A DNA stretch of 64,000 bases, taken from contig JAQFVV010006203.1 of NCBI GenBank assembly GCA_028023455.1, positions 11,942,348 to 12,006,347 of the forward strand, given 5' to 3'. The position numbers were made by a program, and so were the translations under genes. The notes beneath the pieces were generated by a model, which did not search any database, was not told the origin of the DNA, and saw nothing but the letters and a program-made list of their open reading frames with translations. This document shows, in pieces, positions 10,417 to 22,484 of this stretch (position 1 is its first letter; each line of letters opens with the position of its first letter). Source of the stretch: Epiperipatus broadwayi (taxonomy: Eukaryota; Onychophora; Udeonychophora; Euonychophora; Peripatidae).

Positions 10417-13317
10417 AATAATAATATAGTAGAATATTGTTCATCAATAGATGTTATTCTGATGATATTTCCTGAACTATTTAATTGCTTCGGTTTTGAT
10501 GAGCAATAAAATAAAATTACTTTCTTTATATCTTATTAGATTAATTTTGTTGCTGCTGCTATTAGATATTCTTTCAGAATAAAAACACACTTTACACAAT
10601 TTAGCTTAGTAAAAAGACATTAAAGGACTTCCTAACCTATCTTAATTAAGATAAAATTTAATTCAGTCAATTGGTTTTGCAGAATAACTGTTAGTACACT
10701 TAATATTTTGGCACATTAAACTACTGATCTTAAAAATATTTTTAAAAATCTATTTTTTTCTATATCTTTTCTTGGAAGCAGTGTTAGAAAAACTAACATT
10801 TCTTATTTCTTAAATTAGAAATTATTCATCTATAGAACTTTTATTTTAATTTCATGAAGATCTCTTTAACCACATCCTTTACTTTAAAACTCTAAGAGCT
10901 AAATGTTGCAATCTCATTATTATCCACCAGGGAAGTGAAACTTTTTATTGATGCAGCCAATATACAATAGTCAAGATAATCGATCAGAAGATCTTTCCAA
11001 ACATAAATTTATTTTGGCTGATTATATTCATCAATATTAAATTTTTATCCTGTTTACAGCTACTTTGAATTGCTTTTGAAAACTAATTATTTATTACTAA
11101 TTACTTTCATAATTACTTTTCAGATACCACAACGAATGACTTTGTGTAAAATGTTAGATTATATCATTCACTAAGTTTCTCCTACCAAAAATGTCATCAA
11201 GATGGCAATTTTTTACACTATTAATATCTTTTATTAGCCAGCATCTTACTAGAAATACTCTTTGTAAAACATTAATTTATTTGCTTGTTTTGGTATGCAT
11301 TTTATATACACACTGTGTATAAGTAAAAGAGAAAATTATACTATTTTACATGGAATTAAAATCATATGATTCCAATTTTTGATTTTGATGCTTGTTGAAT
11401 ATGATAAATCCTATTTTTGTACACGGTCACACACAAACATCCACACGCATTTACTGTAATATTCTTGATATACTTATATGTTCATTCCTATTGTTATAAT
11501 ATCTCAGCTATAGTCTAGATTTAGATAGATACATTTTAATAGAAAAAGATACTTTTTTTATCCAGTTTATTCATAATTCTATTCTAGAATAGAAGTTTTG
11601 GTGAGTGTATAGAAAATATAGATTTGACGTAATATATATATATATATTGAAACGCTTCTTTACTGCATCTTATATTTTCCAAATATCAGGCCAGAGAAGG
11701 GTTAAATATTATATTTCAGTTGCAATATTTTAAAATTGGTTATTAAAATTTTTATTTTGTAATTTTTAAACGTGCGTGATATAATATATATAACGCACAT
11801 TCCCGCAAATCAGGTTTATTTTTTTCTATTTCAAACAATAACTAATGTAAGGGACAATGTTTTAATCAATTATTTTGATATGAGCGGTATTGCCCTTACA
11901 GTGGACAGTGTTAAAATTAAATTTCAAAGTAATATCAAAATTTTGTTGTTGGTTTTTCTTAAAAAAGTAAACTGTATAAATAAATTACTTATCTTTTTGC
12001 ATAAGATTATTTTAAAACTGTGTAAAACAATGCCTAATCTACAAATAAAATTTAAACTGTTGTAATAAAAAAAATTAGGCATTGTAATAAAAGTTATTAG
12101 TTGGAAATGTTAAGAATTTAATTAATAGTTTAAAAATAGTAGATTATCTGTAGTTATTTTTAATAATACCGATTCTAGATGTGCCCAAGAAAATAGGTGG
12201 GCGAATAATAGAATTGGAGACGTATAAAAGCTAAAAAAATTTAGTGCAAGCACGCACTTAGATTTATTCATGATTCACTTTTCATTATTTATTTTTTTCT
12301 TCAATTCCTGCGTAAATATAGTTCTAATTATTTCGTTGCCCATCACTATAAAATTTTCGAAAGAAGAATCAACAGTGATTATCTACAATTACCATGTGAT
12401 ACATAGTTCATTTAAAAGCAATCAAGCACTCCAGAAAATGAAAGGATTAATCATCTTCGATATTTGCATTGATAATGTGTGGTTAAAGGATCCCAATGAC
12501 AAATTCCCTTTTGTTAAAACTCCATTTCCCATTATGGTATAAACTACTGACCTGCTGTTTCACTGATCAACAATATGGACACTGAAACTTCTCTCTCAAT
12601 TATCTGTAAAGGAATGGCATACACATGAACACTCTATCAGTGTATGAACTCCAAAATCCAAAGTCTGCAATATAAAAGGCTCTTGGTAAAATGTTAGAAC
12701 TTTATTTATCCAATAATCTAGTTTTTAGTCATTATTGTTTGATAATAGACATGCTTATTATAAAATCATTTTTGTTCGGTTTAAACAATTTATAACTAAT
12801 GGGTATAGTTAAGTTAATATTTTATGCTTTTCATTAATTTGCTTCTATGGATGAGTTATTTTTTTTCTTTGAGTAATTAACGATATAACGATAGTTGATT
12901 AATCACAATCTAAGTTAAGTTTATTATTGTCAAAGATTTATTGGTTTTCTAATTCATTATTTTATTTAACTCTTAAGACAATTTTCTCAGAATGTTACTT
13001 AAATATTGTATATAAATAAATACTCATTTATAAATCATTATTTAAAAATTAAATTTAAGGAATAGATAAAGTTATTATTGTAGCCAGAGAATTATTTCTT
13101 TAGATTCTCCATTATTTTCAATTGACTCTTCAGGAAGTTGAGACTTATGTCACGCACTTTAAGCAAATACGCGTTTATCAATCGTTAGATTTAAGAAACG
13201 GTTACTGCTTTAAGTATTTGGTTTGTGCATTGGCTTTAATTTAATGAAAGTGTTTGTTAGATTATTTTGTTAAGGGGTCATTAGAATGTTGTATGTATAT
13301 AATACATATTTGTCTCC
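10417..13317. other. Intronic DNA, no recognised feature
   Basis: No gene or element could be supported. Open frames at 11772-12065 and 12270-12542 show no domain and no homologous partner in the window. Short TA runs occur near 11634-11650 and 11780-11795. Confidence 0.5.
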
Positions 13318-13956
13318 TGCCATATCTGACTTCGTCTTTAGAAGTGGGCTATTCCAGATTCCTGCCTGATTGGCTAGCACTCAGTCACTATTCAATGGGG
13401 ATAAATCCTTTATTGGGTTCCTGCACATAATCTGAGTGTTTCCAGTAAGGTAGGGGATCTGCCATTAAATAGTCAGCCTTTTTAAAGGCAAGGCAGAGAG
13501 CAATTACTTCTGTCAACCTGAATGACTGAATGTCCTCTCCAATAAACCTTCTGCCATCAGCAAAGGTGTTTTCTCTAGTCATTATAGTGAAGCCCATGCA
13601 GTGAGGCAAGTCTACATAAGAACTAGAAACTGCTATATCTGCAACCAACTTGAGGCAAGCTGTCTAAGTGCAGCTGGAAGAGTCTGAACTAGAGCTGACT
13701 CAAGGCAAACTGTCTGGTATAGCTGGAACAGTTTTACTTGAGCTCATGAGGCAGGCTATTTATATAGCTGGAATTGAGTTCCATTACTCTGCATGACTAC
13801 CTCAGCATTAACTTATATAAACATATTTATATGTTTTATTAACTAACGTGCATATATTTTTGTAACTAATAAATTATACATATTAATTGTTGAGTAGTTT
13901 GTCATCATTTGTCTGTTGGTTTGGAACCAAACTTGTAAGCCAAGCCAAACACAACA
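13318..13956 (+). repeat. 5' LTR of the Mag-like element
   Basis: Begins TGCCATATCTGACTTCG and ends CCAAACACAACA. It matches 16252-16845 along its whole length with substitutions and indels. An AATAAATTATAC-like polyadenylation region lies near 13866. Confidence 0.85.
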
Positions 13957-14170
13957 GATCTGGCGCAGTCAGACAAATGGATTATTTTTTCCCATCACTG
14001 GAAAATTATCCTTTATCTTCAGTCTAAAAATTCTACTTGATAAAGTATATCTGCCTGAATATACATCAGATCTAGTGCTGTCAGACATTTGAAAAAATTT
14101 CCCTCATGGCTGAAAAAATTATAGTATAAAATATGCCAGTTTCAACAGATCTGGCACAGTCAGACATTTG
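13957..14170 (+). repeat. Primer-binding-site region repeated three times
   Basis: Directly after the 5' LTR comes GATCTGGCGCAGTCAGAC, in the position of a tRNA primer-binding site (TGGCGCAGTC). The same phrase recurs in degenerate form near 14068 (AGATCTAGTGCTGTCAGAC) and near 14147 (AGATCTGGCACAGTCAGAC). Each copy is followed by an ATTTGGAAAAATTT..CTGGAAAATTA-like block. The array looks like a tandem triplication of the leader. Confidence 0.65.
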
Positions 14171-14528
14171 GAGAATTTTTCTTTCATGACTGGAAAATTA
14201 GAGTTAAACTTTTAAAGCAAATATTTTGCATATTTGTTTTATTTTTATATTTTGAAAAAATTTATGTTCACCATATCATTATGGTGATTTTTTAAAACCA
14301 CATAAAACTGTCGAATAAATTGTCCACAAATGTAAAGGTATGTCAATTTGAAGCTTCTACCAATTATGAGATCTTTACTCACAAGACAGTGACAAAAGCT
14401 CACCATAGTGGTTTAAAAGCTTTGTTGAGTTAGTTACAACAACATAGTTGTAAAATTAAAAATTAAGAGTGGAAACTATGAATAAAATTAAAAATCATTA
14501 TGAGTTGTATCTCACATAAAGAAATAAA

Positions 14529-15190
14529 TATGGCTAATGCAATCAACTCTATGGAAGCTTTTGACCTGGCTCAACCTGAGGTCTGGTCAAATTATAAGGA
14601 GCACTTTTTTCCCTACAGGCTAACTGGATAAAAAAGCCTGAGGTAAAGTTAGCCACACTAATAACCATTATAAGTCAACTAATTTTCATGAAATATTTTC
14701 CCCCTAAACCCTTGACAATAATGCAGAGATACCATTTTAATCTCAGCATGCAAGAACAGGGAAAAACAGAGAAATTTGTAAAAGAAGCCAAACATTAGCC
14801 TTGAAGTGCAATTTCAAAGACTTCATGAATGAAGCATTTCATGATTGTTTTATTTGTGGCACAAATTATCACAATTTGAGGCTGAAAATGTTGATGATTC
14901 TGGACCTAGTTTTTAAGACAGCAGTATCTCAGGCAGGGCTAGCAGAGACTATAGCTAGTCAAGCTACCCCATTAAAAAGAATTACTGAGTATTAGGTGCA
15001 AAAAATTGAGCATAACATTGGGTCATCTAAATACTCGGTCAGCTCAGAGAAGTCAGCATTGAATAGTCCAAGGCTTTGCTATAGATGCAATGAACAAATG
15101 TATGGGCATACAGAATGCCCATGCCCATACTATGATGCAACATGCATATTTGCAAGTGAGATGGACATATAAAAGCAGTATGTCTGAAAT
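14529..15190 (+). pseudogene. Broken gag with two zinc knuckles (Mag-like)
   Basis: From ATG at 14529 the frame reads an FDLAQPEVWSNYKEHF-like start, matching the FDxxxxxWxxYxERF opening of Mag-clade Gag. A stop follows within ~35 codons. Later pieces in shifted frames include a CNFKDFMNEAFHDCFICGTN stretch (14800-14995), the region before the zinc knuckles in this clade. A CYRC..GHTEC knuckle lies near 15074-15115. A second knuckle, KxDGHIKAVC-like, is in another frame near 15151-15178. Gag would form the capsid and bind RNA. Multiple stops and frameshifts make it non-functional. Confidence 0.7.
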
Positions 15191-15399
15191 TGAAAAGACA
15201 AATGACCAATATGAGAATGGAAAAACCCATTCCAAAAAACAGTAAAGACAATTATAAGAAATCTAAACAAGTTAGCTGTATAAATCATATCAAAGATGAC
15301 CAGTCTGAATTTATACACACTGTTATTATTAATGATACACCAGTTAGGATGAAACTTGACACAGGTTCAGCAGTGTCTATAGTTTCAAGAAAGATCTAG
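15190..15399 (+). pseudogene. Retropepsin fragment of the Gypsy polyprotein
   Basis: The frame carries VRMKLDTGSAVSIVS, the active-site DTG(S) loop of a retroviral-type aspartic protease with the flanking wording of Gypsy elements. A TAG stop at 15397 ends it just after RKI, and the frame continues less clearly towards 15484. In the family the protease acts as a dimer and cuts the polyprotein. Here it is interrupted and separated from its C-terminal part. Confidence 0.8.
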
Positions 15400-15483
15400 A
15401 CAATCATTAATAAAGAGAATAAATATAAACTGTACCCTAGCAATTGGTCAATATCAGACTATCAAGGGAATAAAATCAAACTG

Positions 15484-16233
15484 TTGGGTCAAACAACAGG
15501 AAAAATTGCTATGCCTAACAAAACTATATACCTACCACTGGTAGTGGCATTAGATAACCATAGTGATTTAATAGGCCATGACTGGTTCAATCACTTAGCG
15601 TTCAAAATGGCAAAATTGAACCAGATCACAATATCATCAAAGAAAAAACCTGATTACTCAGAAGTCTTCAACAAAAAGCTGATTATGAATATGGATAGAA
15701 ATTGGAATACCAGAATTTTCAGGACTCTGCTAGCACAGCACTCCATACCAAACATATCAACAGGGAAGATTCCAGCAGAACTGTTATTTACCAGACCCTT
15801 AAGAACTATCATATCAACCCTGAAGCCTGATGACAAACTTGAACAAGAAGAGAAAAACAAAATAAAACTTCAAATAGACACACAAATACTATGTCACATG
15901 TGCTATGGGTCCACAAAAGGTATACGATCAGTGGTGACTCAACTAAAGGGTCTTTATACTGTCATTGTGCAAACAGAAGATGGTCATCAACATCATCATC
16001 TCAATCAGCTAAGAGTCAACCACACAACAGAAGCTAACGAAAGCAGTAACCAACCTGGGACAAGTACATCAAGCAGGAAAGATGAACATCAAAGTCAAGG
16101 TGGCAGCAAACATCCAGGAACAACTTCATCAAGTGAAAAAAAAGAAGTCAAGGATAATGATGAATGGAAGCCACCGACAAAGTGGACAATACATCATTCA
16201 ATATATCTTGATGACTACATTTTCCAGGGCTAA
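15484..16233 (+). pseudogene. Protease C terminus fused to integrase C terminus by deletion
   Basis: The first ~40 residues (LPLVVALDNHSDLIGHDWF) match the end of a Gypsy retropepsin, where LLGRDWL-like wording is usual. After PDYSEVFNKKL the frame jumps to NWNTRIFRTLLAQHS and then GKIPAELLFTRPLRT, the end of the integrase core and start of its C-terminal part. About 700-800 residues of RT, RNase H and integrase that normally lie between are missing. The tail (from about residue 180) is Ser/Thr/Lys-rich and ends at the TAA before the purine tract. The in-frame junction gives a 249-codon open frame with no polymerase. Confidence 0.82.
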
Positions 16234-16251
16234 TTTTAGCCAGGAGAGGGA

Positions 16252-16845
16252 TGTCATATCTGACCTTGCATTTAGAAGTGGACTATTCCAGATTTGTTGC
16301 CTGATTGGCTATCACTCAGTCGCTATTACAGATAAATCTTTCATTGGGGTCCATGTACATAATCAAAGTACTTCCATTAAGGTAGGGGATCTGCCATTAC
16401 ATTGTCAGCATTTTGGAGGCAAGGCAGAGAGCATTTGCTTTTATCAACCTGAGCAACTGAATGTGCTCTCCAATAAACCCCCTGTCATCAGTAAAGATAT
16501 TTTCTCTAGTCATTATCATGATGTCCATCCATTGAGGCAAGTGCACATAAGAAGTGGAAACTGCTATGTCCACAACTGACTTAAAGCAAGCTGCCTAAGT
16601 TCAGCCGTAAGAGTCTGAACTAGAGATGACTTGAGGCAAGCTGCTCATGAGACAGACTACTTATATAGCTGGACGTGAGTTCCATTACTTGGCATGACTT
16701 CCTCAGCATTAACTTGTATGTTTTATTAACTAACATGTGTGTATATCTTTGTAACTAATAAATTATACATAGTAATTGTTGAGTAGTTTGTCATTGTTTG
16801 TCTGTTGGTTTGGAAATGAACATTTAAGCCAAGTCAAACACAACA
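16252..16845 (+). repeat. 3' LTR of the Mag-like element
   Basis: Begins TGTCATATCTGACCTTGC after a purine-rich tract and ends CAAACACAACA. It is about 45 bp shorter than the 5' LTR because of indels. The visible differences indicate an old insertion. Confidence 0.85.
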
Positions 16846-18570
16846 CCCCCTTTTAAAATTTCCAAAATTTACCAGAGCTTGTATTACTTTTGCCTTTGGC
16901 AGTTATATCCCTATCTAATGAGGGATATATATAATTTAGATGTAAAGTTTTGAATAGTGGTCTGTCTTTATCTCAGTTTAGTGTCACTGTCAATATCTTC
17001 CATTTATCACCACTATATTTTGTGTTAATTATTTTGAGTCACTGTCGGCAATGGCAATGTCTCCAGCAAGCTATGATACCACTTCTCAATGTTTAGAATT
17101 ACACGTTACTACCACAGATAGAGCAGTCAGGGTTATTATTGTGGAGGTCAGTTCATGAATAGCCTCTCATTTATAACTTTTATATTGTTTGTTTATGGCT
17201 CTCTTTATTTTGGACAAAGTTGGCATATGCAAAAATTAAAATAAAATGTTCTAAATTAATTAAGCCCCTAAGTTTATGACTTTGATATTATTTCATTAAG
17301 ATAGTTGCATTTCTGTTTAAAGAACTATTGGAGCAAAAGAAAATTAAGATTCCAATTTTTTTATTAATTAAATCCAAACTAGATGTGGATTAGCTAGTTA
17401 ACCCTCCTAAATTCTGCTAGTATTCTAACAGATTTCTTTGTTTTCACTAGATTTAAGCTTTGAACTTTCATTTTGATATTCAACCATTATTATTCATCAG
17501 AATATAATAAATTTGATCTCATTGGATAGATATTTTTGTTTAAAAATTAAATAAGTTTTAAAAATTTCCATTTAATTTTCAGAATTATTTTAAAAATTAG
17601 ATTTTAATGAAAACAAAATTCTGTCACATCATCAAATTTTAGGTGGGACCAGTTCAGTTTGTAAAGTGAACAAAATCTTCTTTGTTTCATGTTTGATTTA
17701 AAACTCTGAATGAAATTCTTTTTAATAACTAATAAATCTATAAATTTATGCTTTAAAATTTAAATTTTTTTCACACTATTACTAAGTATTATAACAATCT
17801 GCTGAGTGACCTTATTTCTAGACAACTGTGTTTCCCACAATCGTAATCTCTATAGTAAAAATATTCAAAAGAATATTTAAAAATAAAACATTTCTGTAAA
17901 TATGTAATAATATTTATTTTTGATTTTTAATAATTATTACACAATTACAATACAAATATAATCATAAACTTTTCAAAAAATTAAGTTTTTAGATCATCAG
18001 AATATTGATCTAATATTTCCTCAAAATACTCTTGCAAAGTTTGAGATCACCAAATATTCAATGATTATTCATCATTGCTGGTTTCAGTTTCTTTGAAATA
18101 CTGATTATTAGATTTTCATGACATCTTTTGAATTTATTTGAATAAAAATATTAGAAAATAAATATACATGAATTTAAGCCACAAAAAAAGCTCCACAAAA
18201 TTTTCAGTAGAGGGCAAACATTTCAAATTTAATTTTTAGAAATTTCAGATGCAGCACCAACATCATGCAATAAGATTGCAATAAGGTCATTTAACAAAAT
18301 CATCCATAATTGAAATTAATCGATTTTAAATTTGTTTTTTATGTGTGCTATATTTTCATTTTAGTAACTAATAAATATTATTTTGCTTATGTTTGTTTTC
18401 TGTTATCTGCCTATCAATTTCTTAATAGTTATATGTTTCATACTCTAAGCTGAGCTAGCATCAGGAACAATTATTATATCAAAATATGTTCAGATTATCA
18501 TATATTCATTCACACAAAATAAATTTCCCAAACCTTGTAGTCTAGTTTGGTGGTGTCCTCAAGTGATTGG
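16846..18570. other. Intronic DNA, no recognised feature
   Basis: AT-rich intron sequence after the Gypsy element. No coding or repeat structure could be supported. Confidence 0.5.
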
Positions 18571-18745
18571 ATATATGTGTCTGGAACATATATATATTAC
18601 AAAGAAATATATATATATATGTGTCTGGAACATATATATATTACAAAGAAATCAAGTCATATGTCACATGACCTAACTTAACAAGCTTTGCAGAATGGGA
18701 TATATTAAAGTTTGTTAAGAGCTTATTTGTGATATATATAATATT
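18571..18745. repeat. Short tandem duplication and hairpin-family relative
   Basis: The phrase ATATATGTGTCTGGAACATA..TTACAAAGAAAT occurs twice (18571-18608 and 18614-18652). It is followed by TATGTCACATGACCTAACTT, AAGCTTTGCAGAA and TTGTTAAGAGCTTATTTG, all shared with the hairpin element at 28362-28510. This appears to be a diverged member of that family. Confidence 0.6.
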
Positions 18746-20040
18746 ATGATTCGATGTCTGTATTTTTAAAGCAATATATGTAATTATATAACTAAATATT
18801 TGTAAATACAGTAACTAAATAATTAATAAAATGTTATCTACTTAGGAGTGCTTTCGATTATCCCAGTAATCTGCGTCAACTAAAGCTTTGAAATGCTAAC
18901 TTTCCCACAATTCCGTGATCTTAACGATTGCTGCTTGCCTGTTAATTAAGTCATGTTTATATTTGTATATTAGCATAGCCTCCTTTATTTTTCTTTTATT
19001 GTTATTTTTTTCAATTTGCAATATTTTTCCACTGTTAAAATTGAAGTCAAAACCATAAATACATGATTTATTATGGTCGTAAAAAACAGATGCTGAAATA
19101 TTATTATCTACTATGCAATTTTGTTTTGATTTCTGAACACGTTTTATATATATATATATATCTGGATGATGAATGGCTATAGTATGATTGAGTTATGGTT
19201 AAAGATGCACTGAGATGTAAATAACATTTGAATATATGAGTAATGGAATCAAATGATGTGGAAAGTCATCTACTGTTGATGATGATCAGAACATATCTTA
19301 TATCTCAGATATTATACTAATCATATTTTATAAATTAATGCACTATTTATTTGAACTTGAATATATGTAAGATAAAGCAATAACAGGTTACATTTTTTAA
19401 TAAAATCTTAGATTCTTATATTTCTGTACTATTTAGGTAAATCTAAAATAATTACATATTTTCCAAAGACGAATACAATAACTAATATATAGTTTAGTGC
19501 TGCTTTAATCACAAGAGTTCATTTTTTTGTCTTCAAATCTGACAGCTTATTGCAAGCAATCAGTTAACATTTCCACATTTTAATGTATTTAATAGAACAG
19601 CAAACATTAATATTATGAAGAAGATCAGTAGCTAAAAAGTAATTGAAGATTTGGATATAGTGCTATAACATCAGTAGCTTTCTTGATTACTTTGGCTTAC
19701 AATAGATGGTCGTTGGATAGTATAATTACATTGAATTGTTGCTCTTAATGCAATACTATTATTAAAATCTTTTTTCTTTTATAATAATATACTTTACATT
19801 TTTTAATCTTTTATCCCAATGATAAAATAACAATATGCACAAATATTTTTGTATGATAAGTTTCTCTTATTAAATAATAATTCACTATAAATAAACCAAT
19901 TTTATCATAAAGAGTACTTTTTACAATTCAGTTTCATTTGTAAGCAGAGCTTCTGATCAAGAATTGGAAAAATAAATCAATTTTATTCCTATTTAGATTT
20001 CCATAGAGTCGTAAAATTTTTATATACATATTATTATTGG
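18746..20040. other. Intronic DNA, no recognised feature
   Basis: AT-rich intron sequence with a short TA run near 19146-19160. Nothing else is supported. Confidence 0.5.
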
Positions 20041-20465
20041 CAAAGAACTTTCTTATTCTAAATTGAGGAAATAAATCTACCTTAAGCTATTTGCAATTTT
20101 AAAGAATATCCTATCTTAAATTAGAGAGATAAATCTATTTAACGATAGTATACATGTCTAAGTAATATCCCAATTATAAAATGGAAAAGTAATTCCATTT
20201 TATGCATTTCTATATCTCAAAGAATTTCATGGTGATGCTTTCTTAACCATGAAATGGAGGAATAAATTTATTTATTTACATTTCTAAAGAACTTTCTAAA
20301 TATTAAATAGAAAAATAAATCAATTTTTTGCATATTTACATTTTCAAAGAATTTTAGGTCACTTAGTGAAGGGATAAATTCATTTTATGTAATTTACATT
20401 TCCAATAAACTTATTGATTATAAAGTGAAGGGAAATCCATTTGGTGGATATTTACATTCACAAAA
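20041..20465. repeat. ~59-bp minisatellite, about seven degenerate units
   Basis: Units start near 20041, 20101, 20160, 20219, 20286, 20345 and 20402. Each unit begins with an AAAGAATTTTC-like phrase, contains a GGAATAAATCNATTT-like middle and ends in a TATTTACATTTC-like phrase. Spacing is 57-67 bp. The array ends about 420 bp before P450 exon 3. It is not coding in any frame. Confidence 0.65.
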
Positions 20466-20739
20466 TATTGTAATATATAATAGTTTTAGACAAGGATTTA
20501 TATTTAACTTTACTTCAAGCAATTTCGTCACACTACCTTAACAAAGAGTGTGTGCAGTGTTACTATGAAATTACATGCATATATATGTATATAGAGTGGA
20601 GTTAAATAATAATCAAAGAGATAAACTCTCAAATTTGAATGTTTATATTAGTACAATACCCTCCAAAGTCAAAGCTATTTATGTAATAAACATAAGTAGC
20701 TTCAACTATGGAGAGTAGAAATTTGGGAGGTTATCTTTC

Positions 20740-20870
20740 TCAATTGATATATATATATTGCGGGTTCATCCGCGTTTTTAACACGGATGAACCCGCAAAA
20801 TATGTATTTTATATATTTAACCCGTGCAAATATTTGTTTTAACATATATATATATATATATATATATATG
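20740..20870. mobile_element. Hairpin repeat beside P450 exon 3
   Basis: A TA-rich left flank leads into an inverted repeat: TTGCGGGTTCATCCG, a ~10-nt loop region, and CGGATGAACCCGCAA (20758-20798). Then follow ATATGTATTTTATATATTTA, ACCCGTGCAAAT and a TA dinucleotide run. The same unit occurs inverted at 60479-60600, with matching TA-rich borders. It looks like a small MITE or other hairpin repeat targeting TA-rich sites. It ends about 15 bp before the exon 3 acceptor. Confidence 0.65.
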
Positions 20871-20884
20871 TTTGTTTGTTTCAG

Positions 20885-21328
20885 ATGTACAGCTTTATAG
20901 GTCTATTGATAACTTTTTTTTGGCTGGAACAGAAACAACATCTACAACACTCAGATGGGCATTTCTTTATATGATGCACAATCCGGATATTCAGAAAAAA
21001 GTACAAGAAGAAATTGACTCTGTTATTGGTACTGCTCGACCTCCAACTATGGCTGATAGACCTAATCTTCCATTTACAGATGCAACAATAATGGAAGTGC
21101 AAAGATGTGCCAATCTTGTTCCATTGGGAGTACCTCATACTTGTGAAAATGATGTTAATCTGTGGGGATATGATATTCCAAAAGGAGCATATATAATTTC
21201 TAATCTCACAGCAGTGCATTTTGATCCAAAATATTGGAAAAATCCAAACAAGTTTGATCCAACAAATTTTTTAGATTCTGACGGATTAGTTAAAAAAAAT
21301 ATAGATAGCTTTCTACCATTTTCAATAG
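20885..21328 (+). CDS. Cytochrome P450 gene A, exon 3 (CYP2 clan)
   Basis: This 444-nt exon encodes 148 residues from the I helix to the haem-binding loop. The acceptor is TTTGTTTCAG before 20885 and the donor GTACAA begins at 21329; both junctions are phase 1. It has the oxygen-activating I-helix motif AGTETT within FFLAGTETTSTTLRW and the K-helix ExxR as EVQR. The meander is PNKFDPTNFLD, without the Arg of the PERF motif; CYP2 members often lack it. It ends at FSI plus the first base of the Gly codon of the haem signature. It follows 13.1 kb of intron. Confidence 0.95.
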
Positions 21329-22484
21329 GTACAAAATATTATTAGTAAAAATTATTTTTTACTTGTTTTAGTATAAGTTATACCTTTAAATGTTTATCTT
21401 TGTTTTTAAAACAACTGTCCCTGCATTACTTATTATTATTAATCAAATTATAGAAGATAACATACACTAGGTTTGGCAACTGCTACATATTGTAGTATTA
21501 AAAAATCTAATTAGAAATCAATTTATTAACAAATATTAGATGATTAGTTGGGTGGCTATAAGCTGGCTATCTTAAAACAACCTTAAGCGTTTTAAAACGC
21601 TTATTTAAAAAGGTTCAAATTTACATGAATATGATTTGAATCCATATCATTTGCATAGAATCATGATTTTATTTATTATAACACCCCAATTCTCTGCAAA
21701 TAAGATAGGTAAAACAGTCTTTAAACTGCTCATCATAGAAAAAATGGCTTTCCAATAAGCCCTTGATAAAGCAATGAAATTAAGATATTATTTGATTGCA
21801 AATTATTAGATGGTGAGAATTTAAGCATTTTTCATTCTTACTATGCCCCTTTTTAAGAAAAATATTTAAATATCCATTTACTTAACATAAAATTAAACCT
21901 AGCCTTACACAAAGCCAATAAAATGAGCTACCAATATATTATAAGACTTATGCACACAAATATATATTGTTAGTGAACTGTTATCCCAATATAAATGCTG
22001 GATTCTACCCTTTTAAAATTTATCAGTATTAATTATTCTAATAAATTAACAAACCAGAATTTTCTAAAAATATTTATTTTTACGGTCAAAGCAGAATTTG
22101 GAGAAGATTTTCAATACTATGTTTTAAAATTATTACTTGCCTATATCGAAAAAGCAAAGCATTTTTTAATAAATAGGCCACTTCAGGGCATTGGGCTCTT
22201 TAACAGTTTTCATAGAAGAATATTGAAGAAAGCATTTCTCCCAAACTTGCCAATTTATCAAATAGAAAAGATTTAAATAGTTTCCCACTTTTATTTTCTA
22301 GTGCCAACTATCTGAAAAAAATGTACTTAGCCTGGAAATGTATCCCAAATCAGAGGTATAGTAGAAAGATGTATTATCTCTTTACATAATGGAATAATGA
22401 TAATTGATTATTAAATTAATATTTAAGACATTATAACTTGCAGTTGATCTCAACTATGATTTTATTTAAAAGGAAATTATCATT
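21329..22484. other. Start of P450 intron 3, no recognised feature
   Basis: AT-rich intron DNA. The open frame at 21995-22276 has no recognisable domain. Confidence 0.5.

Larger units (their letters stand above)
13318..16845 (+). mobile_element. Mag-like Ty3/Gypsy LTR retrotransposon, internally deleted
   Basis: Two LTRs (639 and 594 bp) flank a 2.3-kb interior with gag, zinc knuckles, a retropepsin and the C terminus of an integrase, all on the + strand. The LTRs start TGYCATATCTGAC and end ACAACA. A purine-rich tract (CAGGAGAGGGA) precedes the 3' LTR. The reverse transcriptase, RNase H and integrase core are missing. Several frameshifts and stops break gag and the protease, so the copy is dead and could only have moved with help. 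It lies in intron 2 of P450 gene A in sense orientation. No clear target duplication was seen. Confidence 0.88.

Noticed and set aside
11772-12542. Two open frames of 97 and 90 codons as possible genes
   Set aside because: No motif, no matching partner in the window, composition like the surrounding intron DNA, and they lie inside P450 intron 2.
13388-13648. Minus-strand 86-codon frame with protein-like wording
   Set aside because: It lies wholly inside the 5' LTR, antisense to the element, and is not kept open in the 3' LTR.
21241-21275. Loss of the PERF arginine as a sign that P450 gene A is dead
   Set aside because: CYP2-type P450s commonly lack this Arg, and all other key residues and splice sites are intact.
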